Under the pieces are notes generated by a model. The model made no database searches and was not told the origin of the DNA. It saw only the letters and a program-made list of their open reading frames with translations. From Bordetella parapertussis (lineage in GTDB: Bacteria > Pseudomonadota > Gammaproteobacteria > Burkholderiales > SG8-41), in the NCBI GenBank assembly GCA_945885345.1, contig CAMCYP010000020.1, positions 1-59,964 on the forward strand: DNA of 59,964 nucleotides, given 5' to 3'. Numbering within the stretch: position 1 is the stretch's first letter; each line of letters begins with the position of its first letter. Position numbers and translations under genes: made by a program. Below are positions 10,217 to 18,814 of the stretch, piece by piece.

Positions 10217-10519
10217 TCAGACGATGGGGTTGTGGACAGTGACGAGTTTAGTCCCGTCCGGAAAAGTCGCCTCGACCTGGATGTCCGGGATCAGCTCCGG
10301 CACCCCGACCATGACGTCGTCGCGATTGAGCAGCGTGGCACCCCAGCCCATCAGGTCGGATACCGTACGGCCATCGCGTGCACCTTCCATGATGGCGGCG
10401 CTGATGAAGGCCACCGCTTCCGGGTAATTGAGTTTGACTCCGCGCGCCTTGCGTCGCTCGGCGAGCAGTGCTGCAGTGAAAATCAGCAGCTTGTCTTTTT
10501 CTCTTGGTGTCAGTTCCAT
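10217..10519 (-). CDS. ureA: Urease gamma subunit
   Basis: 100-residue small subunit of urease with the family start [27 protein letters not shown] and ending in the usual TVHNPI motif region ([13 protein letters not shown]). Length is exactly standard. It follows ureD by 22 bases and is upstream of ureB. Confidence 0.97.
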   Translation of the reverse strand: MELTPREKDKLLIFTAALLAERRKARGVKLNYPEAVAFISAAIMEGARDGRTVSDLMGWGATLLNRDDVMVGVPELIPDIQVEATFPDGTKLVTVHNPIV

Positions 10520-10541
10520 TTGCTGTCCTTAGATGCGGTCC

Positions 10542-11384
10542 TCAGGTGCGCCAGATGCGCGGTTCAACGGCTGTGCGGCCGGTCAATGCGGGTCGCAGGC
10601 AGGCCCGCAGTTTTTCGAAACACTGGCGTGCTGCTGCGCCCGAATCACCGATATGCCGCACCACCAGCAAAGGTCCGGGCAGCAGGGTCATGGCGATGCT
10701 GGCGTCGTCCGCGGCTTGTTCACGGCAGCGCGCGACCAGCGCGGCATCGATATTGCCGACGGCGATCATGGTTGCGCATACGCTGTGGCCGCCGAGGCCC
10801 GCGGGTGCCGCGCCGATGCGGCTGCCGGCTTCGATATTTCCTTTTTCGAACCACAGCAGTTTGCCGTCGCAGCGGATTTTTGTGTGCAGGCGGCAGGTAC
10901 CGTGGTCATACCGTTCACCCGAGCCGGCACGTCCCAGGCAGAGGATTTCCCAGCCGATATAGGCGGAGCCGACAGCCAGATTGATCCGTGATTCCATATC
11001 AGCCAAAGCCCCGTCGAACACAATGGTTTCCTGCGGCAGCCATTCCAGGCAGGCGCCGGTGGCAACGTCAAAACTCAGGCGCTGCTTTGCCCAGGGACCC
11101 GCCGAGCGGTACCATTTTCCCGCGCCCGGCGTGGTCAGCAGGACATGCGCATCCGCTGCGGCATCGCAGCTGATTTCCAGCTCATCGCCACCGACAATGC
11201 CCGCGGGCGGATGCAGGATGATGGTATGGCAGACCGCGTCACCTTCCGGGTAAAGCGGCTTTTGTACAACCAGCGGCCCGTCGTGCCGGCGCTCTGCGAG
11301 CACGGTGCGCTCGCCGCGACGCTGGTAGCGCAGTGCGAGTTCGGCGTGCCAGGAGCGGAGGTGTACGGGGTCAGCGACATGCAT
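10542..11384 (-). CDS. ureD: Urease accessory protein UreD
   Basis: Scaffold (280 residues) that binds apo-urease and recruits UreF-UreG for nickel insertion. Recognisable family segments are VVQKPLYPEGDAVCHTIILHPPAGIVGGDEL and TPGAGKWYRS with the downstream LEWLPQETIVFDGA. The start is placed at ATG 11384 (MHVADPVHLRSW). The frame stays open upstream to 11543, but that would run 50 codons into urtE and gives a low-complexity leader. It begins 7 bases after urtE, joining the transporter and enzyme genes into one unit. Confidence 0.94.
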   Translation of the reverse strand: MHVADPVHLRSWHAELALRYQRRGERTVLAERRHDGPLVVQKPLYPEGDAVCHTIILHPPAGIVGGDELEISCDAAADAHVLLTTPGAGKWYRSAGPWAKQRLSFDVATGACLEWLPQETIVFDGALADMESRINLAVGSAYIGWEILCLGRAGSGERYDHGTCRLHTKIRCDGKLLWFEKGNIEAGSRIGAAPAGLGGHSVCATMIAVGNIDAALVARCREQAADDASIAMTLLPGPLLVVRHIGDSGAAARQCFEKLRACLRPALTGRTAVEPRIWRT

Positions 11385-11391
11385 GGCGGCA

Positions 11392-12084
11392 TCATACCGC
11401 CAACAGTTCTTTGACCTTGTTCCTGTCCATGTCGGCGCCGTCGCCGCTGGCGATGATTTCACCGCGCTCCATGACGATGTACTGGTCGGCCAGCGAGCGC
11501 GCGAAGTCGTAATACTGTTCCACCAGCAGGATCGCCATTTCACCGCTGGCGGCGAGGGTCCGGATCACCCGTTCGATGTCCTTGATGATTGAGGGCTGGA
11601 TGCCTTCGGTCGGTTCGTCGAGGATCAGCAGCTTGGGGCCCATCGCCAGCGCGCGGCCGATGGCGAGTTGCTGCTGCTGCCCACCGGATAGATCGCCGCC
11701 GCGCCGGTGCAGCATCTGTTTCAGCACCGGGAACATTTCAAAAATCCGCGGCGGCAGGCGTGCGCCGCTATCCAGCGTGGCAAGGCCCATTTCGAGGTTC
11801 TCGCCGACAGTCAGGCGCGGGAAAATCTCGCGGCCCTGCGGCACATAGCCGATGCCGCTGCGGGCGCGTTCGTAAGGTTTGGCGGCGGTAATGTCCTTAT
11901 CACCGAACATGACGCTGCCGGTAGCCGCAGGCACCAAGCCCATCAACGTGCGCAGCAGCGTGGTCTTGCCGACGCCGTTGCGGCCGAGCAGGGTGGTGAC
12001 CTTGCCCGGGGGCAGCGTGAATGAAAGATCACGCAGGATGTGACTGCCGCCGTAGTACTGATTGAGTTTGGTGACGATGAGCAT
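11392..12084 (-). CDS. urtE: Urea ABC transporter ATP-binding protein UrtE
   Basis: LivF-type ATPase of 230 residues, one of two nucleotide-binding subunits of the high-affinity urea importer. Walker A GRNGVGKTT, signature LSGGQQQQ, Walker B LLILDEPTEG and the switch His region (AILLVEQYYDFA) are intact. YYGGSHILRDL near the start is typical of UrtE. It is the last of the five urt genes and runs into ureD. Confidence 0.95.
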   Translation of the reverse strand: MLIVTKLNQYYGGSHILRDLSFTLPPGKVTTLLGRNGVGKTTLLRTLMGLVPAATGSVMFGDKDITAAKPYERARSGIGYVPQGREIFPRLTVGENLEMGLATLDSGARLPPRIFEMFPVLKQMLHRRGGDLSGGQQQQLAIGRALAMGPKLLILDEPTEGIQPSIIKDIERVIRTLAASGEMAILLVEQYYDFARSLADQYIVMERGEIIASGDGADMDRNKVKELLAV

Positions 12085-12127
12085 GATTTAGATGCGCATG
12101 ATTAGATAAGCACGGTCAGATGGATAG

Positions 12128-12952
12128 TTAGCGGCCGAGATAGACTTCGATAACGCGGGGGTCGTTGTGCACCACGTCCATCGGGCCCTCGGCCAGCACG
12201 GAGCCTTCGTGCAGCACGGTGACCTTGCGTGCGATCTTGGTAACGAACGCCATGTCGTGTTCGACCACCACCAGCGAATGTTTGCCGGCCAGCGTCAGGA
12301 ACAACTCCGCCGTGCGTTCGGTTTCGTCGTCGCTCATGCCCGCGACCGGTTCGTCGAGCAACAGCAAGCGTGGTTCCTGCATCAGCAGCATGCCGATTTC
12401 CAGCCATTGTTTCTGACCGTGGGACAGCAGCCCGGCGAGTCGGTCGGCCGAATCGGTGAGGCGGATCTGTTTCAGCATGTCAGCGATGCGGTCGCGTTCG
12501 GCCGATGACAGCCTGGCGAACAGCGTGTGCCGCACGCGTTTGTCGGCCTTCATTGCGAGTTCGAGATTCTCGAACACTGTGTGGCGCTCGAAGATGGTTG
12601 GTTTCTGGAACTTGCGACCGATGCCGGCTTGCGCGATTTCCGCGTCGGTGAGCCGCGTCAGATCGATGGTCTGGCCGAAAAACGCGCTGCCCGAATCGGG
12701 CCGCGTTTTGCCGGTGATCACATCCATCATCGTGGTCTTGCCGGCGCCGTTGGGGCCGATCACGCAGCGCAGTTCACCGGCATCAATGCTCAGTGACAGA
12801 TTGTTCAACGCCTTGAAGCCGTCGAAACTGACGGAGATGTTGTCTAGGTAGAGCACGACGCCGTGCGAGGCATCCAGCTCCCCGCTGACCTGGCGGCCGA
12901 AAGAGGCGTCGCTGCCGCTGTCCATGCCGGGGATTGTGGCTTCGCTGCTCAT
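12128..12952 (-). CDS. urtD: Urea ABC transporter ATP-binding protein UrtD
   Basis: LivG-type ATPase of 274 residues with Walker A GPNGAGKTT, Walker B LLLLDEPVAG and the family MDVITGKTRPDSG segment. The ABC signature is SHGQKQW instead of canonical LSGGQ, as is usual for UrtD. An N-terminal extension of about 30 residues precedes the ABC domain. The start ATG overlaps the urtC stop by four bases (12949-12952). Confidence 0.95.
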   Translation of the reverse strand: MSSEATIPGMDSGSDASFGRQVSGELDASHGVVLYLDNISVSFDGFKALNNLSLSIDAGELRCVIGPNGAGKTTMMDVITGKTRPDSGSAFFGQTIDLTRLTDAEIAQAGIGRKFQKPTIFERHTVFENLELAMKADKRVRHTLFARLSSAERDRIADMLKQIRLTDSADRLAGLLSHGQKQWLEIGMLLMQEPRLLLLDEPVAGMSDDETERTAELFLTLAGKHSLVVVEHDMAFVTKIARKVTVLHEGSVLAEGPMDVVHNDPRVIEVYLGR

Positions 12953-14052
12953 GCCGGTTTTTTCCTCAGTTTCGCCAGCAGGCCGACCACACCGTTAGGC
13001 AGGAACAGCGTGGTCAGGATGAACAGCAGGCCCAGCAGGTACAGCCAGTACTCGGGCAGAATCTGCGTGAATATGCTTTTGGCACCGTTGACGATGCCGG
13101 CGCCGATGATCGGGCCGATCAGCGTGCCGCGTCCGCCCATCGCCACCCAGATTGCGATTTCGATCGAATTGGCCGGCGACATCTCGCTGGGGTTGATGAT
13201 GCCGACCAGTGGCACATACAGCGCTCCGGCAATGCCGCACAGCACGGCCGACAGTGTCCAGATGAACAGCTTGTAGTGCACGGTGTTGTAGCCGCAGAAC
13301 GCGACCCGGGTTTCGGCATCGCGGATCGCGGTCAGTACCCGGCCCAGTTTGGAGCACACCAAGTAGCGCCCGAGCAGCAGGGTGCTGATCAGCGCCGCCG
13401 CGGTGATTGCAAACAGCACGATCCGTGCTTCATCGGTGGTAATCGGCATGCCGAGTATGCGTTTGAAATCGGTGAAGCCGTTGTTGCCGCCAAAGCCGGT
13501 GTCGTTGCGGAAAAACAGCAGCATGGCGGCATAAGTCAGTGCCTGGGTGATGATGGAAAAGTAAACACCCTTGACCCGCGAGCGGAATGCGAAAAAGCCG
13601 AATACGAAAGCGAGGATACCGGGCACGGCGACGACCAGCAGGGTGGCCCACCAGAACTGGTCGGAGTTCCACCACTGCCATGGTAGTTCTTTCCAGTCGA
13701 GGAACACCATGAAATCCGGCAGATTGGACTGGTACTGGCCGTCGCGGCCGATTTGCCGCATCAGGTACATGCCGAAGCCGTAGCCGCCCAGCGCGAAAAA
13801 CAGCCCGTGACCCAGCGACAGGATGCCGGTATAGCCCCAGATCAGGTCCATCGCGACTGCCACCATGGCGTAACACATGATCTTGCCGATCAGCGTGACC
13901 CAATAAGCGGAGATGTGGAAGGGGCTGGTTTCCGGCACAGCGAGAGCCAGCAGCGGAAACACCACGAAGGCCACGAACGCAAATGCGCCCAGTGCCAGCC
14001 AGCCCCTGGGGCCGTAATACCGCAACGCGGTTGCAGTGAAGGAGTTGTTCAT
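12949..14052 (-). CDS. urtC: Urea ABC transporter permease UrtC
   Basis: LivM-type inner-membrane permease of 367 residues with about ten helices. Characteristic segments include MDLIWGYTGILSLGHGLFFALGGY and the cytoplasmic coupling region GRVLTAIRDAETRVAFCGYN. The start at ATG 14052 (MNNSFTATALRYYG) overlaps the urtB stop (TGATG). A longer open frame reaching 14514 overlaps urtB coding sequence and is rejected. It pairs with UrtB to form the channel. Confidence 0.95.
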   Translation of the reverse strand: MNNSFTATALRYYGPRGWLALGAFAFVAFVVFPLLALAVPETSPFHISAYWVTLIGKIMCYAMVAVAMDLIWGYTGILSLGHGLFFALGGYGFGMYLMRQIGRDGQYQSNLPDFMVFLDWKELPWQWWNSDQFWWATLLVVAVPGILAFVFGFFAFRSRVKGVYFSIITQALTYAAMLLFFRNDTGFGGNNGFTDFKRILGMPITTDEARIVLFAITAAALISTLLLGRYLVCSKLGRVLTAIRDAETRVAFCGYNTVHYKLFIWTLSAVLCGIAGALYVPLVGIINPSEMSPANSIEIAIWVAMGGRGTLIGPIIGAGIVNGAKSIFTQILPEYWLYLLGLLFILTTLFLPNGVVGLLAKLRKKPA

Positions 14053-15683
14053 CAGTCCACCGCCCGGCCTTTGAGGGCAAACATACCCTGCGGGCGCCGC
14101 TGGATGAAAATGATGATGAATACCAGCACGACGATTTTGGCGATTACCGCACCCGACCACGATTCGAGTATTTTGCCCGACAGGCCGAGGATCAACGCCG
14201 CATACACGGCGCCGGCGAGCTGGCCGACGCCGCCGAAGACCACGACCATAAACGAGTCGACGATATAGGACTGCCCGAGATCCGGGCCGACATTGCCGAT
14301 CTGCGACAGCGCGCAACCGGCCAGTCCGGCAATGCCTGAACCCAGTCCGAAGGCCCAGGTGTCGACACGACCCGTGGGCACGCCGACGCAGGATGCCATG
14401 GCGCGGTTCTGGGTCACGCTGCGCACGAACAGGCCGAGGCGGGTGCGGGTCAGCAACAGCCACATACCGGCGAGCACGGCGAAGGCAAAGAAAATGATCA
14501 CGATGCGGCTCCACGGCAGCACAACATCAGTGAGAATTTCGATGCCGCCGGACATGAAGGCCGGATTTTCCACCTGCACGTTTTGCGCGCCGAACAGCGT
14601 ACGCACGCCCTGGATCAGCACCAGGCTGATGCCCCAGGTGGCGAGCAGCGTTTCCAGCGGACGGCCGTAGAGCCAGCGGATGACGGTGCGTTCGAGAATC
14701 ATGCCGACGCCTGCCGCGACGAGGAAAGACACCGGCACGGCGCAGGCTAGATACCAGTCGAAAGCGCCGGGCATGTGGGCACGGAAAATATTCTGCACAA
14801 AATAGGTGGCATAGGCGCCGACCATGATCAGTTCGCCGTGGGCCATGTTGATGACGCCCATCAGGCCATAGGTGATGGCGAGGCCAAGGGCGGCCAGCAG
14901 CAGGATGGATCCCAGTGATATTCCGGCGAAAACCAGTCCGGCGCGCTGGTTCCACACCAGGCGTTTTTCCAGTGTACGCAGACTGTCCTGTGCCTCTGAG
15001 CGGACGTTGGCGTCGGTTTCCTTCTCAAGCACGGATAGCAGCAGGGATTTGACACCGGGATTGCCGGACTCGCCGAGCACGCGGATTGAGGCAATACGTG
15101 TTTCCTTGGTGCCGCTGAAGATTTCCAGCGATGCGGCGGTTTGTCCCAGCAGTTTGCGGATCGCCGGATCGGATTCTTTCTCCAGCGCTTTCTTGATCAG
15201 GGGCAGCATCGCGGCTTCTGCGCCGCCGGTCAGTTCTTTGGCGGCAGCGAACCGGGCTTCCCGATCCGGCGACACCAGTCGCAGCGCGGCCATAGCGCCC
15301 TGCAGGGCGCCGCGCAGACGGTTGTTGACGGTGATGTCGTCCAGTACCGCAGGCACCGGCGATATGGTTTCGTTGGTTGCGGCGTCTGTTGCGCCGTCGC
15401 CTTTTATGATGATCACACGGGTACCGGAGGTCTTCAGCTCGTCATTGGCGAGCGCCTGCAGCACCTTGAGCGCTTGTGCATCACCTTCGGCAACCAGTGC
15501 GCCGATGGCTTCGATTTTTTCATCACTGTCACCAGTGGCCAGTTTTTCAAGAGCGGCACGATCAATCGCGGCGGCCGGAAAGCTGGCGAAAGCCAGGAAC
15601 AATGCAGTAATCAGTACCCGGGCAAGGCGAGGGCCGGCGAACCGGCCCTCTGTCCCTGCGGCGGGACTTGCGCCCCCCCACAT
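14052..15683 (-). CDS. urtB: Urea ABC transporter permease UrtB
   Basis: LivH-type permease of 543 residues. A secretion-type N-terminus (to about ASFPAAA) is followed by a roughly 200-residue periplasmic helical-repeat domain (HEAT-like: ALEKLATGDSDEKIEAIGAL and further repeats), which is the hallmark of UrtB over other LivH proteins. The membrane domain follows (GLMGVINMAHGELIMVGAYATY). ATG 15683 is preferred: AAGG lies 8 bases upstream, overlapping the urtA stop. GTG 15692 is the alternative. Confidence 0.94.
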   Translation of the reverse strand: MWGGASPAAGTEGRFAGPRLARVLITALFLAFASFPAAAIDRAALEKLATGDSDEKIEAIGALVAEGDAQALKVLQALANDELKTSGTRVIIIKGDGATDAATNETISPVPAVLDDITVNNRLRGALQGAMAALRLVSPDREARFAAAKELTGGAEAAMLPLIKKALEKESDPAIRKLLGQTAASLEIFSGTKETRIASIRVLGESGNPGVKSLLLSVLEKETDANVRSEAQDSLRTLEKRLVWNQRAGLVFAGISLGSILLLAALGLAITYGLMGVINMAHGELIMVGAYATYFVQNIFRAHMPGAFDWYLACAVPVSFLVAAGVGMILERTVIRWLYGRPLETLLATWGISLVLIQGVRTLFGAQNVQVENPAFMSGGIEILTDVVLPWSRIVIIFFAFAVLAGMWLLLTRTRLGLFVRSVTQNRAMASCVGVPTGRVDTWAFGLGSGIAGLAGCALSQIGNVGPDLGQSYIVDSFMVVVFGGVGQLAGAVYAALILGLSGKILESWSGAVIAKIVVLVFIIIFIQRRPQGMFALKGRAVD

Positions 15684-15693
15684 GAATCGCACC

Positions 15694-16992
15694 TTACTTT
15701 TTCTCCGCCATCAGGGCGGGCTCGTCTTTCTTCTTGTCATTACCCGGGATGTACGGGCTCCACGGCTGGGCTTTCACCGGCCCCTTGGTTTTCCAGACCA
15801 CGTTGAACTGGCCGTCGGCCTTGATTTCGCCAATGAACACGGCCTTGTGCAGGTGATGGTTTTTCGGATCCATCGTGGACGTGATTCCGGATGGCGCGGG
15901 GAATGTCTGCCCACCCATGGCGGCGCTGACCTTGGCCACGTCAAAGGATTTTGCCTTTTCGACAGCCTGCTTCCACATGTAGATGCCGATGTAGGTGGCT
16001 TCCATCGGATCATTGGTCAGCGGCTTGTCCATGTGGCCGGGGATTTTCTTGGCCTTGGCATAGGCAGCCCATTTCTTTGTGAACGCTTCGTTGGCGGGTG
16101 ATTTGATAGACATGAAGTAGTTCCATGCGGCCAGATGGCCGACCAGCGGCTTGGTATCGACGCCGCGCAGTTCCTCCTCACCGACCGAGAATGCGACCAC
16201 CGGGACGTCGGTTGCTTTCAGGCCCTGGTTGCCCAGTTCCTTGTAGAACGGCACGTTGGAGTCACCGTTGATGGTGGACACCACTGCCGTTTTGCCACCG
16301 GCGGCGAACTTCTTGATGTCGGCAACAATGGTCTGGTAATCGCTGTGACCGAACGGGGTGTATTTCTCGTCGATATCCTTGTCGGCAACACCCTTGGATT
16401 TCAGGAATGCGCGCAGGATCTTGTTGGTTGTGCGCGGGTAGACATAGTCGGTACCCAGCAGGACCCAGCGCTTGGCGCCGCCGCCTTCCTTGCTCATCAG
16501 GTATTCGACAGCCGGGATCGCCTGCTGGTTGGGCGCGGCGCCGGTATAAAACACGTTCCGGGAAATTTCCTCGCCTTCATATTGCACGGGGTAAAACAGC
16601 AGGCTGTTCAGTTCTTCAAAGACCGGCAACACCGACTTGCGCGACACCGAAGTCCAGCAGCCGAAGGTGACCGCAACCTTGTCCTGGGTGATCAGCTGAC
16701 GGGCTTTTTCGGCAAACAACGGCCAGTTCGAAGCCGGATCGACAACAACGGGCTCGATTTTCATGCCCATGACGCCGCCTTTGGCGTTGATTTCTTCAAA
16801 AGCCATCAGGGCGACATCTTTCAGCACGGTTTCGCTGATTGCCATGGTGCCCGACAAGGAATGCAGAACGCCGACCTTTACTGTTTTGCCTTGCGCCTGA
16901 ACTGCGGGCGATGCCAGACCGAGGGCCGAAGCGACGGCTACGGCGCCAGTCAATGCGAGTAAGCGATGGATGAACAATCTGCGGTGCGACAT
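15694..16992 (-). CDS. urtA: Urea ABC transporter substrate-binding protein UrtA
   Basis: Periplasmic binding protein of 432 residues (Leu/Ile/Val-type clamshell). It has a signal peptide (cleaved near VQA-QG), then KVGVLHSLSGTMAISE, and the urea-type pocket segments FGCWTSVSRKSVLPVFEE and LFYPVQYEGEE that mark UrtA and FmdD proteins. A strong ribosome binding site (GGGAGG) precedes ATG 16992. It is the first gene of the urea unit and lies about 70 bases downstream of the start expected from a sigma-54 promoter match at 17073-17088. A nitrogen-limitation (NtrC) control is therefore likely, by inference. Confidence 0.96.
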   Translation of the reverse strand: MSHRRLFIHRLLALTGAVAVASALGLASPAVQAQGKTVKVGVLHSLSGTMAISETVLKDVALMAFEEINAKGGVMGMKIEPVVVDPASNWPLFAEKARQLITQDKVAVTFGCWTSVSRKSVLPVFEELNSLLFYPVQYEGEEISRNVFYTGAAPNQQAIPAVEYLMSKEGGGAKRWVLLGTDYVYPRTTNKILRAFLKSKGVADKDIDEKYTPFGHSDYQTIVADIKKFAAGGKTAVVSTINGDSNVPFYKELGNQGLKATDVPVVAFSVGEEELRGVDTKPLVGHLAAWNYFMSIKSPANEAFTKKWAAYAKAKKIPGHMDKPLTNDPMEATYIGIYMWKQAVEKAKSFDVAKVSAAMGGQTFPAPSGITSTMDPKNHHLHKAVFIGEIKADGQFNVVWKTKGPVKAQPWSPYIPGNDKKKDEPALMAEKK

Positions 16993-17072
16993 GTTTGCTG
17001 CCTCCCGTTAATATGTGGATTCGTTGTTGCATGAGGTATCGCACTCCCTGCGTGCGTTACCCGGAATAGCAC

Positions 17073-17088
17073 AGCAGGATTTGTGCCA
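17073..17088 (-). promoter_or_regulatory. Sigma-54 (-24/-12) promoter for urtA
   Basis: Reading the minus strand, the element is TGGCACAAATCCTGCT: the -24 TGGCAC is perfect and the GC of the -12 box lies exactly 10 bases after GG. Only one base of the TTGC box differs. Predicted start is near 17062, giving a leader of about 70 bases before urtA. Confidence 0.75.
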
Positions 17089-17124
17089 TGCACTCGAGCC
17101 CCCGTGTTATCGGGAAAAACGCTG

Positions 17125-17242
17125 TGGTGCTGGGCGTTTAGCACGATGTGCCGGGATTTATCGGACATCATGCAGGCCGCGTTGATCCCGAGTCGGGGCC
17201 TGCTTGGTGCGCGCCAATGCCGACTCGCTCGGTTGTGGTGCA
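17125..17242 (+). promoter_or_regulatory. Possible NtrC enhancer half-sites between two sigma-54 promoters
   Basis: TGGTGC, the right half of the NtrC dyad, occurs three times in the same orientation (17125-17130, 17205-17210, 17236-17241). The third extends to a partial dyad, GCTC-N7-GTGC, starting at 17227. The stretch lies between the two promoters, where enhancers are expected. No perfect dyad is present. Confidence 0.35.
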
Positions 17243-17410
17243 ATAAATCCGTCACACATCTGTTTCGCGATCACTGAATCGCGACGCCCTGATGCGTGAT
17301 GCTTCCACATCATGCGGTTCGCGGCCCCGACCCTCACTCTGATATTGAATGCATCGACCATGCGCTGATACGTCTGTTCGCAGTTGTCCGTACAAGTGCA
17401 TTCCCTGCAA

Positions 17411-17426
17411 TGGCATGAAATCTGCT
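17411..17426 (+). promoter_or_regulatory. Sigma-54 (-24/-12) promoter for the porin gene
   Basis: TGGCATGAAATCTGCT has GG and GC separated by exactly 10 bases, the invariant feature of -24/-12 promoters. Predicted start is near 17436, about 73 bases before the porin ATG. It mirrors the urtA promoter across the same intergenic region. Confidence 0.7.
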
Positions 17427-17508
17427 CTTTCCGATTCGGTGCACCTATGCGTTTGTCATGGTGCATGGCGTGCAATCAATCAATCGCTACTGCAAAGGGA
17501 GCCAACAG

Positions 17509-18723
17509 ATGCGAGCAATTCAATCGACAACAAAAGTTATGAGGGCGCGCGGGCTGCACAAGCTGCGTGCATCCGCCGCCGGCGTTCTTGGAGCGCTCAC
17601 CGTGCTCGCCGCGCCCGTGCAGGCTGCCGAGATCAAGCTCAGCGATGAAGCGGGCGTGACTGCGGGGATCGGCCTGCGAACCAGTTATACGACTCGCGAG
17701 CTGGGCGCACCCAACGGAACGAACCGGTCCAATGATTTTGCCTTGGATAATGTAAGGCTGTACCTCGGTGGTCATTACGGCAAAATCATCAAGGCCACAT
17801 TCAACACTGAACGCACTGGCGGTCCGGCGGCAACCGGCGGTGATTCGATCCGCGTGATGGATGCGATTGCCCAGTTCGAATTCATGCCCGAGTTCAACGT
17901 GTGGATGGGCCGGATGCTGCCGCCCAGTGATCGTGCCAATCTCTACGGGCCGTTTTTCGCGCTACCGTGGTCTTATCCCGGCGTTGCATCCAACTATCCC
18001 AACCTCGCGGTTGGTCGCGATAACGGCGTGATGGCCTGGGGCAAACCGTTCTCGTCGAAGCTGGTGTATTCGGTGGGCGCTTTTGAGGGGCACAATAAAC
18101 ATGCCGCCCTGTCCGGCGCCTCGGACAAATTGTTGTACGCAGGGCGTCTGGCATTCAATATCTGGGATGCAGAACCCGCGCCCGCGCATTACACCGGCGG
18201 CTGGTACGGCGGCAGCAAGGACATTCTGACAGTCGCTGTGGCCGGCTTTACCCAGGGTGACGGAGTGGGTACTGCAGCAGCCCCGGGCAAGCTCAAGGTA
18301 TGGAGCACCGACCTGCTGTTCGAAAAGAAATTTGCGATGGGCGTGCCAACTTTCGAAGCCGCTTATTACAAATATGACCTCGGCGCAGTCGATTGCGGCT
18401 CTGGTGAGCCGGGCTCAGTGGCCTGCCCAGTGGGCGACAATTTCGGCGGCCAGGTCGATGGCAAGGCGTACCTGATCGGTGGCGCATTCCTGTTCCCGCA
18501 GAAACTGGCCTGGGGTCAGGTGCAGCCGTATTTCCGCTATCAGAAATTCGAGCGCACCTTGAGCAACACCACCAACAAGGCTCTTGATCTCGGCGTCAAT
18601 TACATCATCAAGGGGCCGAATGCCAAGGTCAGCCTGACGTACTCGAAGTTTGAGGACAGCAAACTGGCCGCTCCGTTGAACGACATCAACCAGGTCGTGC
18701 TTGGGGTTCAGCTGCAGTATTAA
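17509..18723 (+). CDS. Outer-membrane porin, probably for urea or short amides
   Basis: 404-residue beta-barrel protein. It has a signal peptide ending in VQAAEIKLS, then alternating strands (VRLYLGGHYGKIIKATFN, YSVGAFEGHNK, VQPYFRYQKFERT) and an aromatic C-terminal strand (VVLGVQLQY). It resembles FmdC-type and phosphate-selective (OprO/P) 16-strand porins. ATG 17509 has AAAGGGA at good spacing. A longer frame from 17458 lacks a binding site. Its divergent sigma-54 promoter shared with urtA argues for outer-membrane passage of urea or amides under nitrogen limitation. The substrate is inferred. Confidence 0.85.
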   Translation: MRAIQSTTKVMRARGLHKLRASAAGVLGALTVLAAPVQAAEIKLSDEAGVTAGIGLRTSYTTRELGAPNGTNRSNDFALDNVRLYLGGHYGKIIKATFNTERTGGPAATGGDSIRVMDAIAQFEFMPEFNVWMGRMLPPSDRANLYGPFFALPWSYPGVASNYPNLAVGRDNGVMAWGKPFSSKLVYSVGAFEGHNKHAALSGASDKLLYAGRLAFNIWDAEPAPAHYTGGWYGGSKDILTVAVAGFTQGDGVGTAAAPGKLKVWSTDLLFEKKFAMGVPTFEAAYYKYDLGAVDCGSGEPGSVACPVGDNFGGQVDGKAYLIGGAFLFPQKLAWGQVQPYFRYQKFERTLSNTTNKALDLGVNYIIKGPNAKVSLTYSKFEDSKLAAPLNDINQVVLGVQLQY

Positions 18724-18750
18724 TGGGCAGTTTCAGGGAGAGCGCGATTT

Positions 18751-18783
18751 GCTCCGGGTGCCAGGGTCAGTGGCGCCCGGAGC
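18751..18783. terminator. Hairpin between convergent porin and amidase genes
   Basis: A 12-bp GC-rich stem (gctccgggtgcc at 18751-18762, ggcgcccggagc at 18772-18783, one wobble pair) lies between two convergent stops. The T-tract is weak (ttttc further on), so it may act as a bidirectional terminator or a 3' stabiliser. Confidence 0.5.
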
Positions 18784-18814
18784 GCGCTTGATGGTTTTCA
18801 GCATCTGACCGGTA

